From Aerococcus suis (GTDB lineage: Bacteria; Bacillota; Bacilli; Lactobacillales; Aerococcaceae), in NCBI RefSeq assembly GCF_900176325.1, contig NZ_FWXK01000002.1, positions 124,001 through 188,000 on the forward strand: a DNA stretch of 64,000 nt, read 5' to 3'. The notes under the pieces are model-generated. The model searched no databases. It was not told the DNA's origin and worked only from the letters and a program-made list of their open reading frames with translations. A program made the position numbers and the translations under genes. Positions 1 to 8,615 of the stretch are shown piece by piece; position 1 is the stretch's first letter; each line of letters starts with the position of its first letter.

Positions 1-1
1 T

Positions 2-1387
2 TTATTATTAATGGATGAACCTACGAACCATTTGGATTTTGATATGGTGGAATGGTTACAAAATTATATTAAAAATTATAAAAAATCAGTTTTAGCTGTA
101 ACCCACGATCGCTATTTCTTAGATCAAATTGCGGATCGCATATTAGCGTTAAATCGGGGAGATATGCGGGAATATGAAGGGAACTATCAAGCATATTTGG
201 AAAAACGAGCGCATGAAGAAGAAATTGCTGCTGCGACTCAGGAAAAACAAAAAAAACTTTATAAAAGCGAGTTAGCTTGGATGCGTAAAGGAGCTAAAGC
301 TCGTACGACTAAACAACAAGCACGCATTAATCGTTTTGAAGACTTAAAAGCAGATGTTAATCAGCCTAAAGCGAAAAATAATAATGTAACGTTAGATTTT
401 GAACAACAACGACTAGGGAAAAAAGTCATTACTTTAGATCACGTTTCAGTTGGCTATGATAACAATACCTTAGTGAAAGATATCAATTTACTCATTCAAA
501 ATGATGAACGAATGGGGATTATTGGAGATAATGGCGCTGGAAAAACGACGCTTCTTAATACTATGGCAGGATTATTACCCCCTAAAGCAGGAACTGTAGA
601 ATTAGGTGAAACCGTACGAATTGCTTATTTCCGTCAAATACCAGCAGATTTACCTGAAGACAAGCGAATGATTTCCTTTATCCAAGAAGTCGCGCAAGAG
701 TATGAATATACGGATGGTCGAAAAATGAGTGCTTCTCAAATGCTTGAACAATTTCTATTTCCTCGTGAAACTCATGGGATGTTAATTGAACAACTATCAG
801 GAGGAGAAAAGAAACGTCTTTATTTACTTAAGCTATTAATGGAACGTCCTAATGTTCTCTTTTTAGATGAACCAACAAATGATTTAGATATTGATACGTT
901 AACAGTTTTAGAAGATTATTTAGAAACTTTCCCTGGGGCGGTTATTACAGTTAGCCATGACCGTTATTTTTTAAATAAAGTGGTAGATAGATTATTAATT
1001 TTAACTAAATCTAAGCACGAAGCGAGATTATTTTATGGCAATTATAGTCACTATCGCGAAGCAATTGATAATAAGCCGTCCGAACATTCAAATAAAACCA
1101 ATCATAAAACAAAGAATAAAGAAAGTGTAACTCAATCTAAACCTAAAGATGAGAACAAAACGAATGATAAAAAACGGATGACCTATGCTGAGAAAAAGGA
1201 TTGGGAGACTATTGAGGATGAAATTGATCAGTTAGAAATGGCGATTGCCGAAATTGATAACGAAATGTCAGAAAATGGTAACGATTTCAGCAAATTAAGT
1301 GAGTTGCAAAAAGAAAAAGAAAGCAAAGAGCATGATTTGCTGCAAAAAATGGAATATTGGGAATACTTATCTGAATTGTCTCTATAG
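2..1387 (+). CDS. ABC-F family ATPase (Uup/YfmR-like), C-terminal part
   Basis: The gene enters from the left edge; the reading frame is open from base 2 and begins inside the Walker B motif of the first ATPase domain (LLLMDEPTNHLD). Then come the inter-domain linker rich in Lys/Arg, a complete second ABC domain (Walker A GDNGAGKTT, signature LSGGEKKR, Walker B VLFLDEPTNDLD, switch SHDRYF), a charged linker and a C-terminal coiled coil of about 70 residues. No membrane segments are present. This is the layout of ABC-F proteins that act on the ribosome, and the C-terminal coiled coil favours the Uup/YfmR branch over EttA. The true start lies upstream of the window. It ends 9 bases before thyA, so the two are probably co-transcribed. 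Confidence 0.9.
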   Translation, partial: LLLMDEPTNHLDFDMVEWLQNYIKNYKKSVLAVTHDRYFLDQIADRILALNRGDMREYEGNYQAYLEKRAHEEEIAAATQEKQKKLYKSELAWMRKGAKARTTKQQARINRFEDLKADVNQPKAKNNNVTLDFEQQRLGKKVITLDHVSVGYDNNTLVKDINLLIQNDERMGIIGDNGAGKTTLLNTMAGLLPPKAGTVELGETVRIAYFRQIPADLPEDKRMISFIQEVAQEYEYTDGRKMSASQMLEQFLFPRETHGMLIEQLSGGEKKRLYLLKLLMERPNVLFLDEPTNDLDIDTLTVLEDYLETFPGAVITVSHDRYFLNKVVDRLLILTKSKHEARLFYGNYSHYREAIDNKPSEHSNKTNHKTKNKESVTQSKPKDENKTNDKKRMTYAEKKDWETIEDEIDQLEMAIAEIDNEMSENGNDFSKLSELQKEKESKEHDLLQKMEYWEYLSELSL

Positions 1388-1396
1388 GAGGAAATT

Positions 1397-2344
1397 ATGA
1401 CGACACAATATTTAGAGTTATTACATCATATTTTAGAAAATGGCTCACCAAAGCATGATCGAACTGGAGTAGGGACTTACTCGGTTTTTGGTTACCAAAT
1501 GCGTTTCGATTTAGAAAAAGGTTTTCCGCTTCTGACGACTAAAAAAGTTCCCTTTAGTTTAATTCGTTCAGAGCTCCTATGGTTTTTACGTGGGGATACT
1601 AACATTCGTTATTTGCTAGAACATAAGAATCATATTTGGGATGAATGGGCATTTGAAAATTGGGTGTCAAGTTCAGACTACCAAGGGCCAGATATGACAG
1701 ATTTTGGATTGAGGGCTGAGCAAGACCCTGAATTTAAAAAAGTTTATCAAGAAGTAAAATCTGAATTTTGTGAACGGATTTTAACCGATGATAAGTTCGC
1801 AGAAAAATATGGCGAACTCGGTGACGTGTATGGAAAACAATGGCGAGCATGGCCAACACGTGATGGAGGCACTATTGATCAAATTGGAAATATTATTAAA
1901 CAATTGAGAGAAACCCCGGATTCTAGACGAATCATTCTTTCAGCTTGGAATCCTGAAGATGTCCCTAATATGGCGCTTCCTCCCTGTCATACACTCAGTC
2001 AATTTTACGTCAAAGACGGGAAATTAAGTTGTCAGTTGTATCAACGGCCAGGTGATGCTTTTTTAGGTGTTCCTTTCAATATTGCAAGTTATGCGTTGTT
2101 GACGCACTTATTAGCTCGTGAAGTTGGATTAGAAGTTGGAGAATTTATTCATACTTTCGGTGATTTACATATTTATAGCAATCATATTGAGCAAGTTAAA
2201 GAACAATTGAATCGTGACCCTTACCCATTGCCAACGCTAGAAATTGCAAATAATGGCAAATCTATGATGGCATTAGAGAATAAAGATATTAAAGTTAAAG
2301 ATTATAAATCACACTCCGCAATTAAAGCATCAGTTGCTGTATAA
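1397..2344 (+). CDS. thyA: Thymidylate synthase
   Basis: Folate-dependent thymidylate synthase makes dTMP from dUMP, using methylenetetrahydrofolate and releasing dihydrofolate. The catalytic cysteine is Cys197 in the motif [13 protein letters not shown], preceded by the phosphate-binding arginines of [12 protein letters not shown]; the dUMP-binding asparagine/histidine region [14 protein letters not shown] and DLHIYSNH follow. At 315 residues it is the long form with an insert of about 50 residues (roughly 90-140) typical of lactobacilli and staphylococci, not the 264-residue E. coli form. AGGAGG stands 6 bases before the ATG. It lies 12 bases from dfrA, whose product recycles the dihydrofolate made here. 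Confidence 0.97.
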   Translation: MTTQYLELLHHILENGSPKHDRTGVGTYSVFGYQMRFDLEKGFPLLTTKKVPFSLIRSELLWFLRGDTNIRYLLEHKNHIWDEWAFENWVSSSDYQGPDMTDFGLRAEQDPEFKKVYQEVKSEFCERILTDDKFAEKYGELGDVYGKQWRAWPTRDGGTIDQIGNIIKQLRETPDSRRIILSAWNPEDVPNMALPPCHTLSQFYVKDGKLSCQLYQRPGDAFLGVPFNIASYALLTHLLAREVGLEVGEFIHTFGDLHIYSNHIEQVKEQLNRDPYPLPTLEIANNGKSMMALENKDIKVKDYKSHSAIKASVAV

Positions 2345-2356
2345 GGAGGGAAATAG

Positions 2357-2863
2357 ATGTTAATTGCAATTTGGGCACATGCTCGTAATGGCGTTATTGG
2401 AAAAAATAAAAAAATGCCTTGGCACCTACCAAAAGACTTAGCATTTTTCAAAAAACAAACGGGAAATCATCCGATTGTTATGGGTCGGAAAACGTTTGAA
2501 GGATTTGACTATCGTCCGTTACCAAAAAGAGAAAATATTATTTTAACTCGTCAGAAAGAACTTCTTCCTGGTGTGAGTGAATATGATAACGTTCGCCAAA
2601 CCCAAGATATTGAGGCGATTATCGAACGAGGGAAAAAAGAAGATATTTATATCATTGGGGGTGCGGAGATATATCGCCTATTTTGGTCGCATCTCGATGA
2701 ATTGAGAGTTACAGAAATTGATGCGAATTTTGACGGAGATACAGTTTTTAACCCAGATTTAAGTGGATTTTACTGTTATCGTGAAATAATTGGTGAAACA
2801 GATGAAAAAAATCCCTATCCATTTCAATTTAAATTTTATCAACGAAATAAAGGAGATGACTAA
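2357..2863 (+). CDS. dfrA: Dihydrofolate reductase
   Basis: This 168-residue enzyme reduces dihydrofolate to tetrahydrofolate with NADPH. The N-terminal active-site region reads IWAHARNGVIGKNKKMPWHLPKDLAFFK, with Trp and the acidic Asp in the usual positions; VMGRKTFEG and IIGGAEIYRLF are the cofactor-binding motifs. It pairs with thyA immediately upstream, the classic thymidylate cycle unit. Its TAA stop shares one base with the ATG of the next gene (TAATG), and the next gene's ribosome binding site lies inside this coding region, so translation is probably coupled. Confidence 0.97.
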   Translation: MLIAIWAHARNGVIGKNKKMPWHLPKDLAFFKKQTGNHPIVMGRKTFEGFDYRPLPKRENIILTRQKELLPGVSEYDNVRQTQDIEAIIERGKKEDIYIIGGAEIYRLFWSHLDELRVTEIDANFDGDTVFNPDLSGFYCYREIIGETDEKNPYPFQFKFYQRNKGDD

Positions 2864-3477
2864 TGAAGAAAGTAAGTTTTCTTTGGAAATGGGCCTTCCT
2901 GCTATTAAGTGGGGTCATTCTTATTTTAGTAGCTATAGGTTTGTGGACATTTTATACTTTGCCAGAGAGTGATAGGGAGCCTGTTAATTTTCCTGTACAA
3001 GAAGAGACGATAAATGGACAAGCAGACTTAAGTACTACTTCTTTTAATGGCCTAGTTGAAGCAGCAATCGGTGGTAATGATGTGCCTTATCAAGTATTTA
3101 TTGATGATGCTGTCCATTTAACGGGTGAGTTAACGGTCTTGAATCGTCAAGTAGCCTATGAGATGACAGCAGACCCTCAAGTTGACGATGATGGTAATAT
3201 TAGTTTAGCAGTCAAAGATATTTCGCTAGCGGATTTGGATTTACCTATTCGGAGTGTATTAACTGCTTTTCAACTAACTTTACCAGATGATGTGCCATTA
3301 GATGTCTATCCTAAAGACCAACGTTTAGTTATTAGACTCGATCAATTATCTCAAACTGTTGGATTTACGGTTATGGGAGGTAAAGTGGACTTATCATCTG
3401 ATGAAATTAGTATGAAATTATCGTTACCAGTTGACTTAGTGATTGAACAAATTAATCAACAGCGGGGAGGAAATTAA
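2863..3477 (+). CDS. YpmS-like membrane-anchored protein (DUF2140)
   Basis: This 204-residue protein has one N-terminal membrane segment (about residues 9-30) followed by an extracytoplasmic domain. The pattern TFYTLPESDREPV after the helix and the C-terminal LSLPVDLVIEQINQQ region resemble the YpmS/DUF2140 family found across Bacillales and Lactobacillales. Its biochemical role is not known to me. It starts on the last base of the dfrA stop codon and is followed without a gap by yozE, so it is part of the thyA-dfrA transcription unit. Confidence 0.75.
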   Translation: MKKVSFLWKWAFLLLSGVILILVAIGLWTFYTLPESDREPVNFPVQEETINGQADLSTTSFNGLVEAAIGGNDVPYQVFIDDAVHLTGELTVLNRQVAYEMTADPQVDDDGNISLAVKDISLADLDLPIRSVLTAFQLTLPDDVPLDVYPKDQRLVIRLDQLSQTVGFTVMGGKVDLSSDEISMKLSLPVDLVIEQINQQRGGN

Positions 3478-3696
3478 ATGACACGCTCTTTTTATCATTT
3501 TTCACAAACATTGAGAAATGCGAATAAAATTGATAGTGATCCAGAAGCTGCCTTAGCTGAGCTTATTTTTAGAGATACGGATTTCCCCAAATCGTCACAT
3601 GATTTCCAAGAAGTTAGTGATTATATTGAACTAAATAGCCGCTATACTCATTATGTGCAGGCGTTTGATGACATGTGGCAAAAATATAGTGAGTAA
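3478..3696 (+). CDS. YozE family protein (UPF0346)
   Basis: A small acidic protein of 72 residues starting with SFYHFSQTLRN and containing the family pattern FPKSSHDFQEVSDYIE. YozE-family proteins adopt a small helical SAM-like fold; their function is unknown. GGGAGG stands just upstream inside the preceding gene, and the ATG follows the previous stop directly. Position within the folate/ctpA operon is all the context available. Confidence 0.85.
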   Translation: MTRSFYHFSQTLRNANKIDSDPEAALAELIFRDTDFPKSSHDFQEVSDYIELNSRYTHYVQAFDDMWQKYSE

Positions 3697-3718
3697 AAAG
3701 TAAGAGAGAAGGAAGTCT

Positions 3719-5266
3719 ATGACTAACGATAGTGAAGAAACGTCAAAAACAACAAATCATCAATTTAGAAAGCCTTATCTATTTAATCAAAAAAAAGCTA
3801 AGGATAAGAAACGTCAAGCGACGGAGCCTAAATCATCTATTTGGAGAACTTTAATTGGTATCCTCGTGATTATATTATTGACGGTTTTTATGACATTCCT
3901 TGGAACAAATTTATATTTGACGGGTCGTCTTCCATGGGATGGGATTCTCAATGATCGTTCTGTTTTATCGAGTCGTGATATTCGACGTTTGAATAATACT
4001 TACCGAGTTATCAATGATCAGTATTTTGAAGATATTAACGGAAAAGATTTGGTTTCTGGTGCGATTAACGGAATGACTGAATCCATCCAAGATCCTTATT
4101 CACAATTTTTGCAAGATAGTGCGAGAGATAATTTAGATCAAACAATTGATGGCTCATTTGAGGGTATTGGTGCAGAGGTCATGCAAGATGGTGACAAAAT
4201 TAAAGTAGTGAGTCCAATTAAGGATTCTCCAGCCGAAAAAGCAGGATTAAAAGCCAATGATTATATTTTAAAAGTTGATGGAAAATCGCTCGAAGGATTT
4301 ACTGTTCAAGAAGCAGTAGATAAAATTCGTGGAAAAGCCGGATCAACGGTAAAATTAACCATCGAACGTGCTGGTAACGTACAAGATTTGACTGTTAAAC
4401 GTGGAGAAGTTCCTATTGAAACCGTTCATAGTGAGTTACTTGATAACTCATCGATAGGGTATATTCAGATTACTAATTTTTCAGAACCAACGTATAAAGA
4501 AGTTGTCACAGCTATCAAAGATTTACGTAAAGAAGGCGCTAATCGATTTATTCTCGATGTCCGTGGCAATCCAGGTGGACTACTACCTAGTGTGTTGCAA
4601 ATTGCGAATATATTCTTGAATGATGGGGATACAATAGTGAAAGTCCAAGAAAATGGGGAAGATCCAGAGGTAATAAAAGCTTCATCTGAGGATTACGGTA
4701 ATTTCAGAGTTGATGAACCCGTATCCTTGTTAGTTGACGAAGGTAGTGCGAGTGCTTCAGAAATACTAGCAGGGGCTTTAAAAGAGTCAGCTAATATTCC
4801 AGTGATTGGGACCCAAACATTTGGTAAAGGAACCGTCCAATCCGTATTACCAGTCGATAAAGAGTCGGAACTAAAATTAACCATTGCTCGTTGGCTAACT
4901 CCTGATGGACACTGGATTAATGAAAAAGGGGTTCAACCAACTGAAAAAGTTGAGTTACCGGATTATGCTCACCTATCTCTTATTGACACGACTAAAACTT
5001 ATCGAGAAGGCGACCAATCAGAAAGTATTGAAAATATCGCGCATATCTTGAATGCGTTAGACTATTTAGATGATGAATTTGTTACGGATCAGTTTTCTAG
5101 TCAAATGACTCAGACAGTGAAAGAATTTCAAGCGGAGTCTAATCTTGATTCTAACGGAGAAGTGGATGCTGAGACGGGAACAGAACTTGTTCGTCAAGTC
5201 CAAGTAAAAATTAAAAATAATGATACGCAATTAGACAGAGCTAAAAAACTTATGGAAAAAGAATAA
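3719..5266 (+). CDS. ctpA: S41 family C-terminal processing peptidase (CtpA-like)
   Basis: A membrane-anchored serine protease of 515 residues. There is one transmembrane helix at about residues 43-65 after a Lys-rich cytoplasmic tail, a PDZ domain at about 150-225 (substrate C-terminus binding), and the S41 catalytic core with the serine in EGSASASEILAG (residues 341-352) and Lys370 in TFGKGTVQ. A peptidoglycan-binding-like domain closes the protein (about 430-500). It acts outside the membrane and trims or degrades exported proteins. It lies 15 bases before signal peptidase I, a pairing that fits a shared role in export quality control. Confidence 0.93.
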   Translation: MTNDSEETSKTTNHQFRKPYLFNQKKAKDKKRQATEPKSSIWRTLIGILVIILLTVFMTFLGTNLYLTGRLPWDGILNDRSVLSSRDIRRLNNTYRVINDQYFEDINGKDLVSGAINGMTESIQDPYSQFLQDSARDNLDQTIDGSFEGIGAEVMQDGDKIKVVSPIKDSPAEKAGLKANDYILKVDGKSLEGFTVQEAVDKIRGKAGSTVKLTIERAGNVQDLTVKRGEVPIETVHSELLDNSSIGYIQITNFSEPTYKEVVTAIKDLRKEGANRFILDVRGNPGGLLPSVLQIANIFLNDGDTIVKVQENGEDPEVIKASSEDYGNFRVDEPVSLLVDEGSASASEILAGALKESANIPVIGTQTFGKGTVQSVLPVDKESELKLTIARWLTPDGHWINEKGVQPTEKVELPDYAHLSLIDTTKTYREGDQSESIENIAHILNALDYLDDEFVTDQFSSQMTQTVKEFQAESNLDSNGEVDAETGTELVRQVQVKIKNNDTQLDRAKKLMEKE

Positions 5267-5281
5267 AAGGTAGGCGTTATA

Positions 5282-5827
5282 ATGAAACGTTTTTTTAGTG
5301 AAACATTTTCAATTTTATTTTCAGTGATTATTGCTCTTGCAGTTTTTTGGGTAGTAAAAACATACTTCTTTTATCAAGTAAAAGTTGATGGAGATTCTAT
5401 GTATCCGACGATGCAAGATGGCGATCGTTTCTTGGCAAAAGTCGATGGTGAGATTGATCACTCCGACATTGTTATTTTTCCTGATCCTGAAGGGAGCGGC
5501 AGCGATTTTGTCAAACGGGTTATTGGATTGCCAGGCGATACGGTGGAATATAAAAACAATCAATTGTATTTAAATGATGAACCTGTAGAAGAAAACTATT
5601 TGAATGATTTAAAAGCAGCCAATCCTAATCAAAAAGTGACACCAGATTTCACTTTAGATGAATTAACAGGTGAACATAAAGTACCTGAAGGAGAATTATT
5701 CGTCTTAGGAGATAATCGTCCAGTTTCCAAAGATGGTCGGTATTTTGGTTTTATTAAAGAGGATGATGTTGATGGGATTAGTTGGGTAAGAATCTGGCCT
5801 TTCTCTAAATTTGGTAAAGTCGAGTAG
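5282..5827 (+). CDS. lepB: Signal peptidase I
   Basis: Type I signal peptidase of 181 residues that removes Sec/Tat signal peptides at the outer face of the membrane. One N-terminal membrane segment (about 8-27) precedes the catalytic serine, Ser39, in GDSMYPTM; the general base is Lys78 in FVKRVIGLPGD. The conserved box LGDNRPVSKDGR is near the end; the usual second residue of that box (NSxDSR) is altered here to PVSKDGR, as also occurs in LAB enzymes. It is the last gene before a strong terminator. Confidence 0.95.
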   Translation: MKRFFSETFSILFSVIIALAVFWVVKTYFFYQVKVDGDSMYPTMQDGDRFLAKVDGEIDHSDIVIFPDPEGSGSDFVKRVIGLPGDTVEYKNNQLYLNDEPVEENYLNDLKAANPNQKVTPDFTLDELTGEHKVPEGELFVLGDNRPVSKDGRYFGFIKEDDVDGISWVRIWPFSKFGKVE

Positions 5828-5845
5828 TTTAACTTAGATTAATAA

Positions 5846-5878
5846 AAAGTCGATAGACGATTTCTATCGGCTTTTTTT
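5846..5878 (+). terminator. Rho-independent terminator after lepB
   Basis: A 12-bp stem (AAAGTCGATAGA pairing with TCTATCGGCTTT, one G-U pair) with a 5-base loop is followed by a run of T. It ends the thyA to lepB unit. Confidence 0.85.
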
Positions 5879-5903
5879 GATGTTCGCGAAGTTGTTGTAG
5901 ACA

Positions 5904-5912
5904 TGCTATAAT
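5904..5912 (+). promoter_or_regulatory. Extended -10 promoter for rbgA
   Basis: TGCTATAAT matches the extended -10 consensus perfectly and lies 35 bases before the GTG start of rbgA. No good -35 hexamer is seen at 17 bases. Confidence 0.6.
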
Positions 5913-5947
5913 CAATAAATTGAAAGCAATTAAGAGGAGGAATCATA

Positions 5948-6817
5948 GTGGCAACTATTCAATGGTATCCAGGACATATGGCTAAAGCTAAAAAAGAAGT
6001 TCAAGAAAACTTGAAGAAAGTTGATGTCGTAATTGAATTACGTGATGCACGTATTCCTGAGAGTAGCAAAAATCCTATGCTTGAAAAAATAATTGCGAAT
6101 AAGCCGCATATTATTGTATTGAATAAAGTCGATTTAGCTGATAGTAAACAAATCCATGCTTGGAAAAAGCATTTAACTAATGATCAAACGACAGTTATGA
6201 CCTTAAATAGTAAACAACCTAAAGCTATGAAAACGTTCAAAAAAGAATTGGCAGAATATACAGCCCCTATTCGACAAAAATGGTTGAATAAAGGGCTTAA
6301 ACATAAAGCCATTCGATTGATGATTATAGGGATACCTAATGTTGGCAAATCAACATTTATTAATCAATTTACGAAGCAAAAAAAAGCGGCAGTAGGTAAT
6401 AAACCAGGAGTGACTAAAGGCCAACAATGGATTCGTATTGATAAAAATTTTGAGCTTTTAGATACGCCAGGTATTTTATGGCCAAAATTTGAGGATAAGG
6501 AAGTGGCAACTCGGCTAGCACTAACTGGAGCTATTAAAGAAACTCATTTTTATAAAGACGATGCTGCTTTATATGCTCTAGACTTTTTAGGACACTATTA
6601 CCCAGACTATATTCCTAATCAGTATGCTATTTCTCCTGAGGAAATGAATCCTCCTTATCCAGAGTTATTGATGACATTAACTCAGAAAATGGGCTTTATT
6701 GATGATTATGAAAAAGCTAGTGAACGAATGATTAAAGACTTACAAGACGGTAAATTAGGTCCAATCACTTTGGATCGAGTGGAAGATTATAATGATGGAG
6801 CGATGATGGATGAGTAA
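5948..6817 (+). CDS. rbgA: Ribosome biogenesis GTPase RbgA (YlqF)
   Basis: A circularly permuted GTPase of 289 residues needed for late assembly of the 50S subunit. The G4 motif (VLNKVDLAD) comes before the P-loop (GIPNVGKST), followed by GVTKGQQW and the G3 motif LLDTPGILWP, which is the permuted G4-G1-G2-G3 order. The start is GTG, placed 7 bases after AAGAGGAGG. It overlaps rnhB by 8 bases, the same neighbour pair as in Bacillus and enterococci. Confidence 0.96.
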   Translation: MATIQWYPGHMAKAKKEVQENLKKVDVVIELRDARIPESSKNPMLEKIIANKPHIIVLNKVDLADSKQIHAWKKHLTNDQTTVMTLNSKQPKAMKTFKKELAEYTAPIRQKWLNKGLKHKAIRLMIIGIPNVGKSTFINQFTKQKKAAVGNKPGVTKGQQWIRIDKNFELLDTPGILWPKFEDKEVATRLALTGAIKETHFYKDDAALYALDFLGHYYPDYIPNQYAISPEEMNPPYPELLMTLTQKMGFIDDYEKASERMIKDLQDGKLGPITLDRVEDYNDGAMMDE

Positions 6818-7586
6818 GCGACCAACAATAGCTGAAGTTAAACAGCGACTACTTGAAGAGACCTCCATCGATAATAAATGGTTAGAAGATTTATACCATG
6901 ATGAACGTAAAGGGGTACAAGTCGCTTTAAAACAATATGAGAAACGTCAACAAGAACAGGCGCGGATTCATCAGCATATTTTGCAACTTCGACAAAAAGA
7001 AAAGATACTCCACCAAGAAGGGTATCAATTAATTGCCGGGGTAGATGAAGTCGGTCGGGGGCCATTAGCGGGGCCTGTCGTTGCTGGAGCAGTGATTCTT
7101 CCCGCTGATATGCCAGAAGCTTATTTCAATGATTCAAAGCAGTTATCTCATGCCAAACGTCAATCACTGGTGGCAGATATCGAAAAATATGCCATTAGTT
7201 ACGCTGTCGCTGGTCAGTCAGCACAAATAATTGATCAAGTTAATATTTTAGAAGCAACGAAGCAAGCGATGACATTAGCGCTAAAACGGCTAACATCTAC
7301 ACCTGATTATGTGTTAATTGATGCCGTCCATTTAGACTCAATTTCCCATCTTCCGCAAGAAAGCATTATTAAAGGAGATGCGACGGTATATAGTATTGCA
7401 GCAGCCAGTATTTATGCTAAAGAAAAGCGTGATGAATTAATGGCACAATATGCTGAGCAGTATCCAGGCTATGGTTTTGAACACAATGCTGGATACGGGA
7501 CCAAAGAGCATTTAGAGGGACTAAAAAAATATGGCCCATGTCCTATTCATAGATGTTCGTTTGCTCCAGTTAAGGCTTATTTATAA
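6810..7586 (+). CDS. rnhB: Ribonuclease HII
   Basis: Removes ribonucleotides misincorporated in DNA and RNA from RNA-DNA hybrids. After an N-terminal extension of about 70 residues (as in Bacillus RnhB) the catalytic core begins at AGVDEVGRGPLAGPVVAGAVIL, which supplies the first Asp-Glu pair; DSKQLS and YSIAAASIYAKEKRD carry further active-site residues and AGYGTKEH the C-terminal part. Total length is 258 residues. Translation starts inside the end of rbgA, so the two are coupled. Confidence 0.96.
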   Translation: MSKRPTIAEVKQRLLEETSIDNKWLEDLYHDERKGVQVALKQYEKRQQEQARIHQHILQLRQKEKILHQEGYQLIAGVDEVGRGPLAGPVVAGAVILPADMPEAYFNDSKQLSHAKRQSLVADIEKYAISYAVAGQSAQIIDQVNILEATKQAMTLALKRLTSTPDYVLIDAVHLDSISHLPQESIIKGDATVYSIAAASIYAKEKRDELMAQYAEQYPGYGFEHNAGYGTKEHLEGLKKYGPCPIHRCSFAPVKAYL

Positions 7587-7632
7587 TAGAAGCATTTTTT
7601 TCGTATTTATAGGTACGAAAGGAGTGCTTTTT

Positions 7633-8502
7633 ATGTTTGAACCAGCGATATTAAATTTAACTCCCAGAGAGCAACTTATTTATTTGTCTGAATATGGTCA
7701 ATTAACCTATGAAGAATTGAGTCAACTAAACATTGAGGATCAGGGAGTAGATGAACATGGTATTTGGCAATTAACTCAAAAGCATCAAACATTAAGCCAA
7801 TTTTTACAGCAATATTCGGTAGAATTTTTTCGAGAACTATATCAAAAAGAAGGAATTAATCCTATCACTATAATAGATAATGAGTATCCGGAACAATTAA
7901 AAGAAATTTACCACCCACCACCCGTTTTATTTACCAAAGGAAACCATTCGTTATTAAAGACACCCTCACTAGCCATTGTTGGTAGCCGTAAAATGAGCGA
8001 GTATGGGCAACAAGTGATGACACAATTGATGCCAGCTTTAAGTCGTTATTTTACAATTGTTAGTGGTTTAGCTTGCGGATGTGATGCGATGGCTCATCAA
8101 ACATGCATCAAAAATCAAGGCCAAACAATTGGTGTGATTGGAACGGGACTATTGACGGCTTACCCTAAGCAGAATAAATCCCTTCAGCATCAAATTGCGA
8201 CGCATCACCTACTTGTCAGTCCATTACCGAATCTATCTGGAGTCAAACGATGGCATTTTCCTTTTCGAAATCGGGTTATTGCTGGTTTGTCTATGGGGAC
8301 ATGCGTTATTGAAGCGAAAATTCGCTCGGGGAGTTTAATTACAGCCAATTACGCCTTACAAGAGAATCGCAATGTTTATAGTGTGCCTGGAAATATTTTT
8401 TCAGAAACGAGTGAGGGCTGTAATCAATTAATCCAATTAGGAGCTAAGTCTGTGCTAAGTGCAAAGGATATTATTGAAGATTTGGAAGGAATTATCACGT
8501 GA
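7633..8502 (+). CDS. dprA: DNA processing protein DprA (Smf)
   Basis: DprA loads RecA onto incoming single-stranded DNA during transformation. The Rossmann-like core shows SLAIVGSRKMSEYG, IVSGLACGCDAMAH, GVIGTGLLTAYP, FRNRVIAGLSMGTCVIEA, SGSLITANYA and NVYSVPGN, all characteristic of the family. The frame is open further upstream, but the ATG at 7633 has AAAGGAG at a good distance and gives 289 residues, the usual size for the short form. Its presence suggests at least a remnant of natural competence; no other competence gene is in the window. Confidence 0.94.
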   Translation: MFEPAILNLTPREQLIYLSEYGQLTYEELSQLNIEDQGVDEHGIWQLTQKHQTLSQFLQQYSVEFFRELYQKEGINPITIIDNEYPEQLKEIYHPPPVLFTKGNHSLLKTPSLAIVGSRKMSEYGQQVMTQLMPALSRYFTIVSGLACGCDAMAHQTCIKNQGQTIGVIGTGLLTAYPKQNKSLQHQIATHHLLVSPLPNLSGVKRWHFPFRNRVIAGLSMGTCVIEAKIRSGSLITANYALQENRNVYSVPGNIFSETSEGCNQLIQLGAKSVLSAKDIIEDLEGIIT

Positions 8503-8542
8503 GATAATTTAACGTTGTCAGTGAATGATTTAAATATTATGT

Positions 8543-8571
8543 TTGACAAACGAGACTCCTTAGAATATCAT
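8543..8571 (+). promoter_or_regulatory. Sigma-A type promoter for topA
   Basis: TTGACA, a 17-base spacer and TATCAT lie in the dprA-topA gap, 45 bases before the topA start codon. Confidence 0.65.
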
Positions 8572-8615
8572 GTATAGCGATTTAATAACCGCAACAGATA
8601 GAAAGGAGCTTATCG

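Noticed and set aside
7531..7632. Longer dprA start upstream
   Set aside because: The extension overlaps the end of rnhB and lacks a ribosome binding site; ATG 7633 has AAAGGAG.
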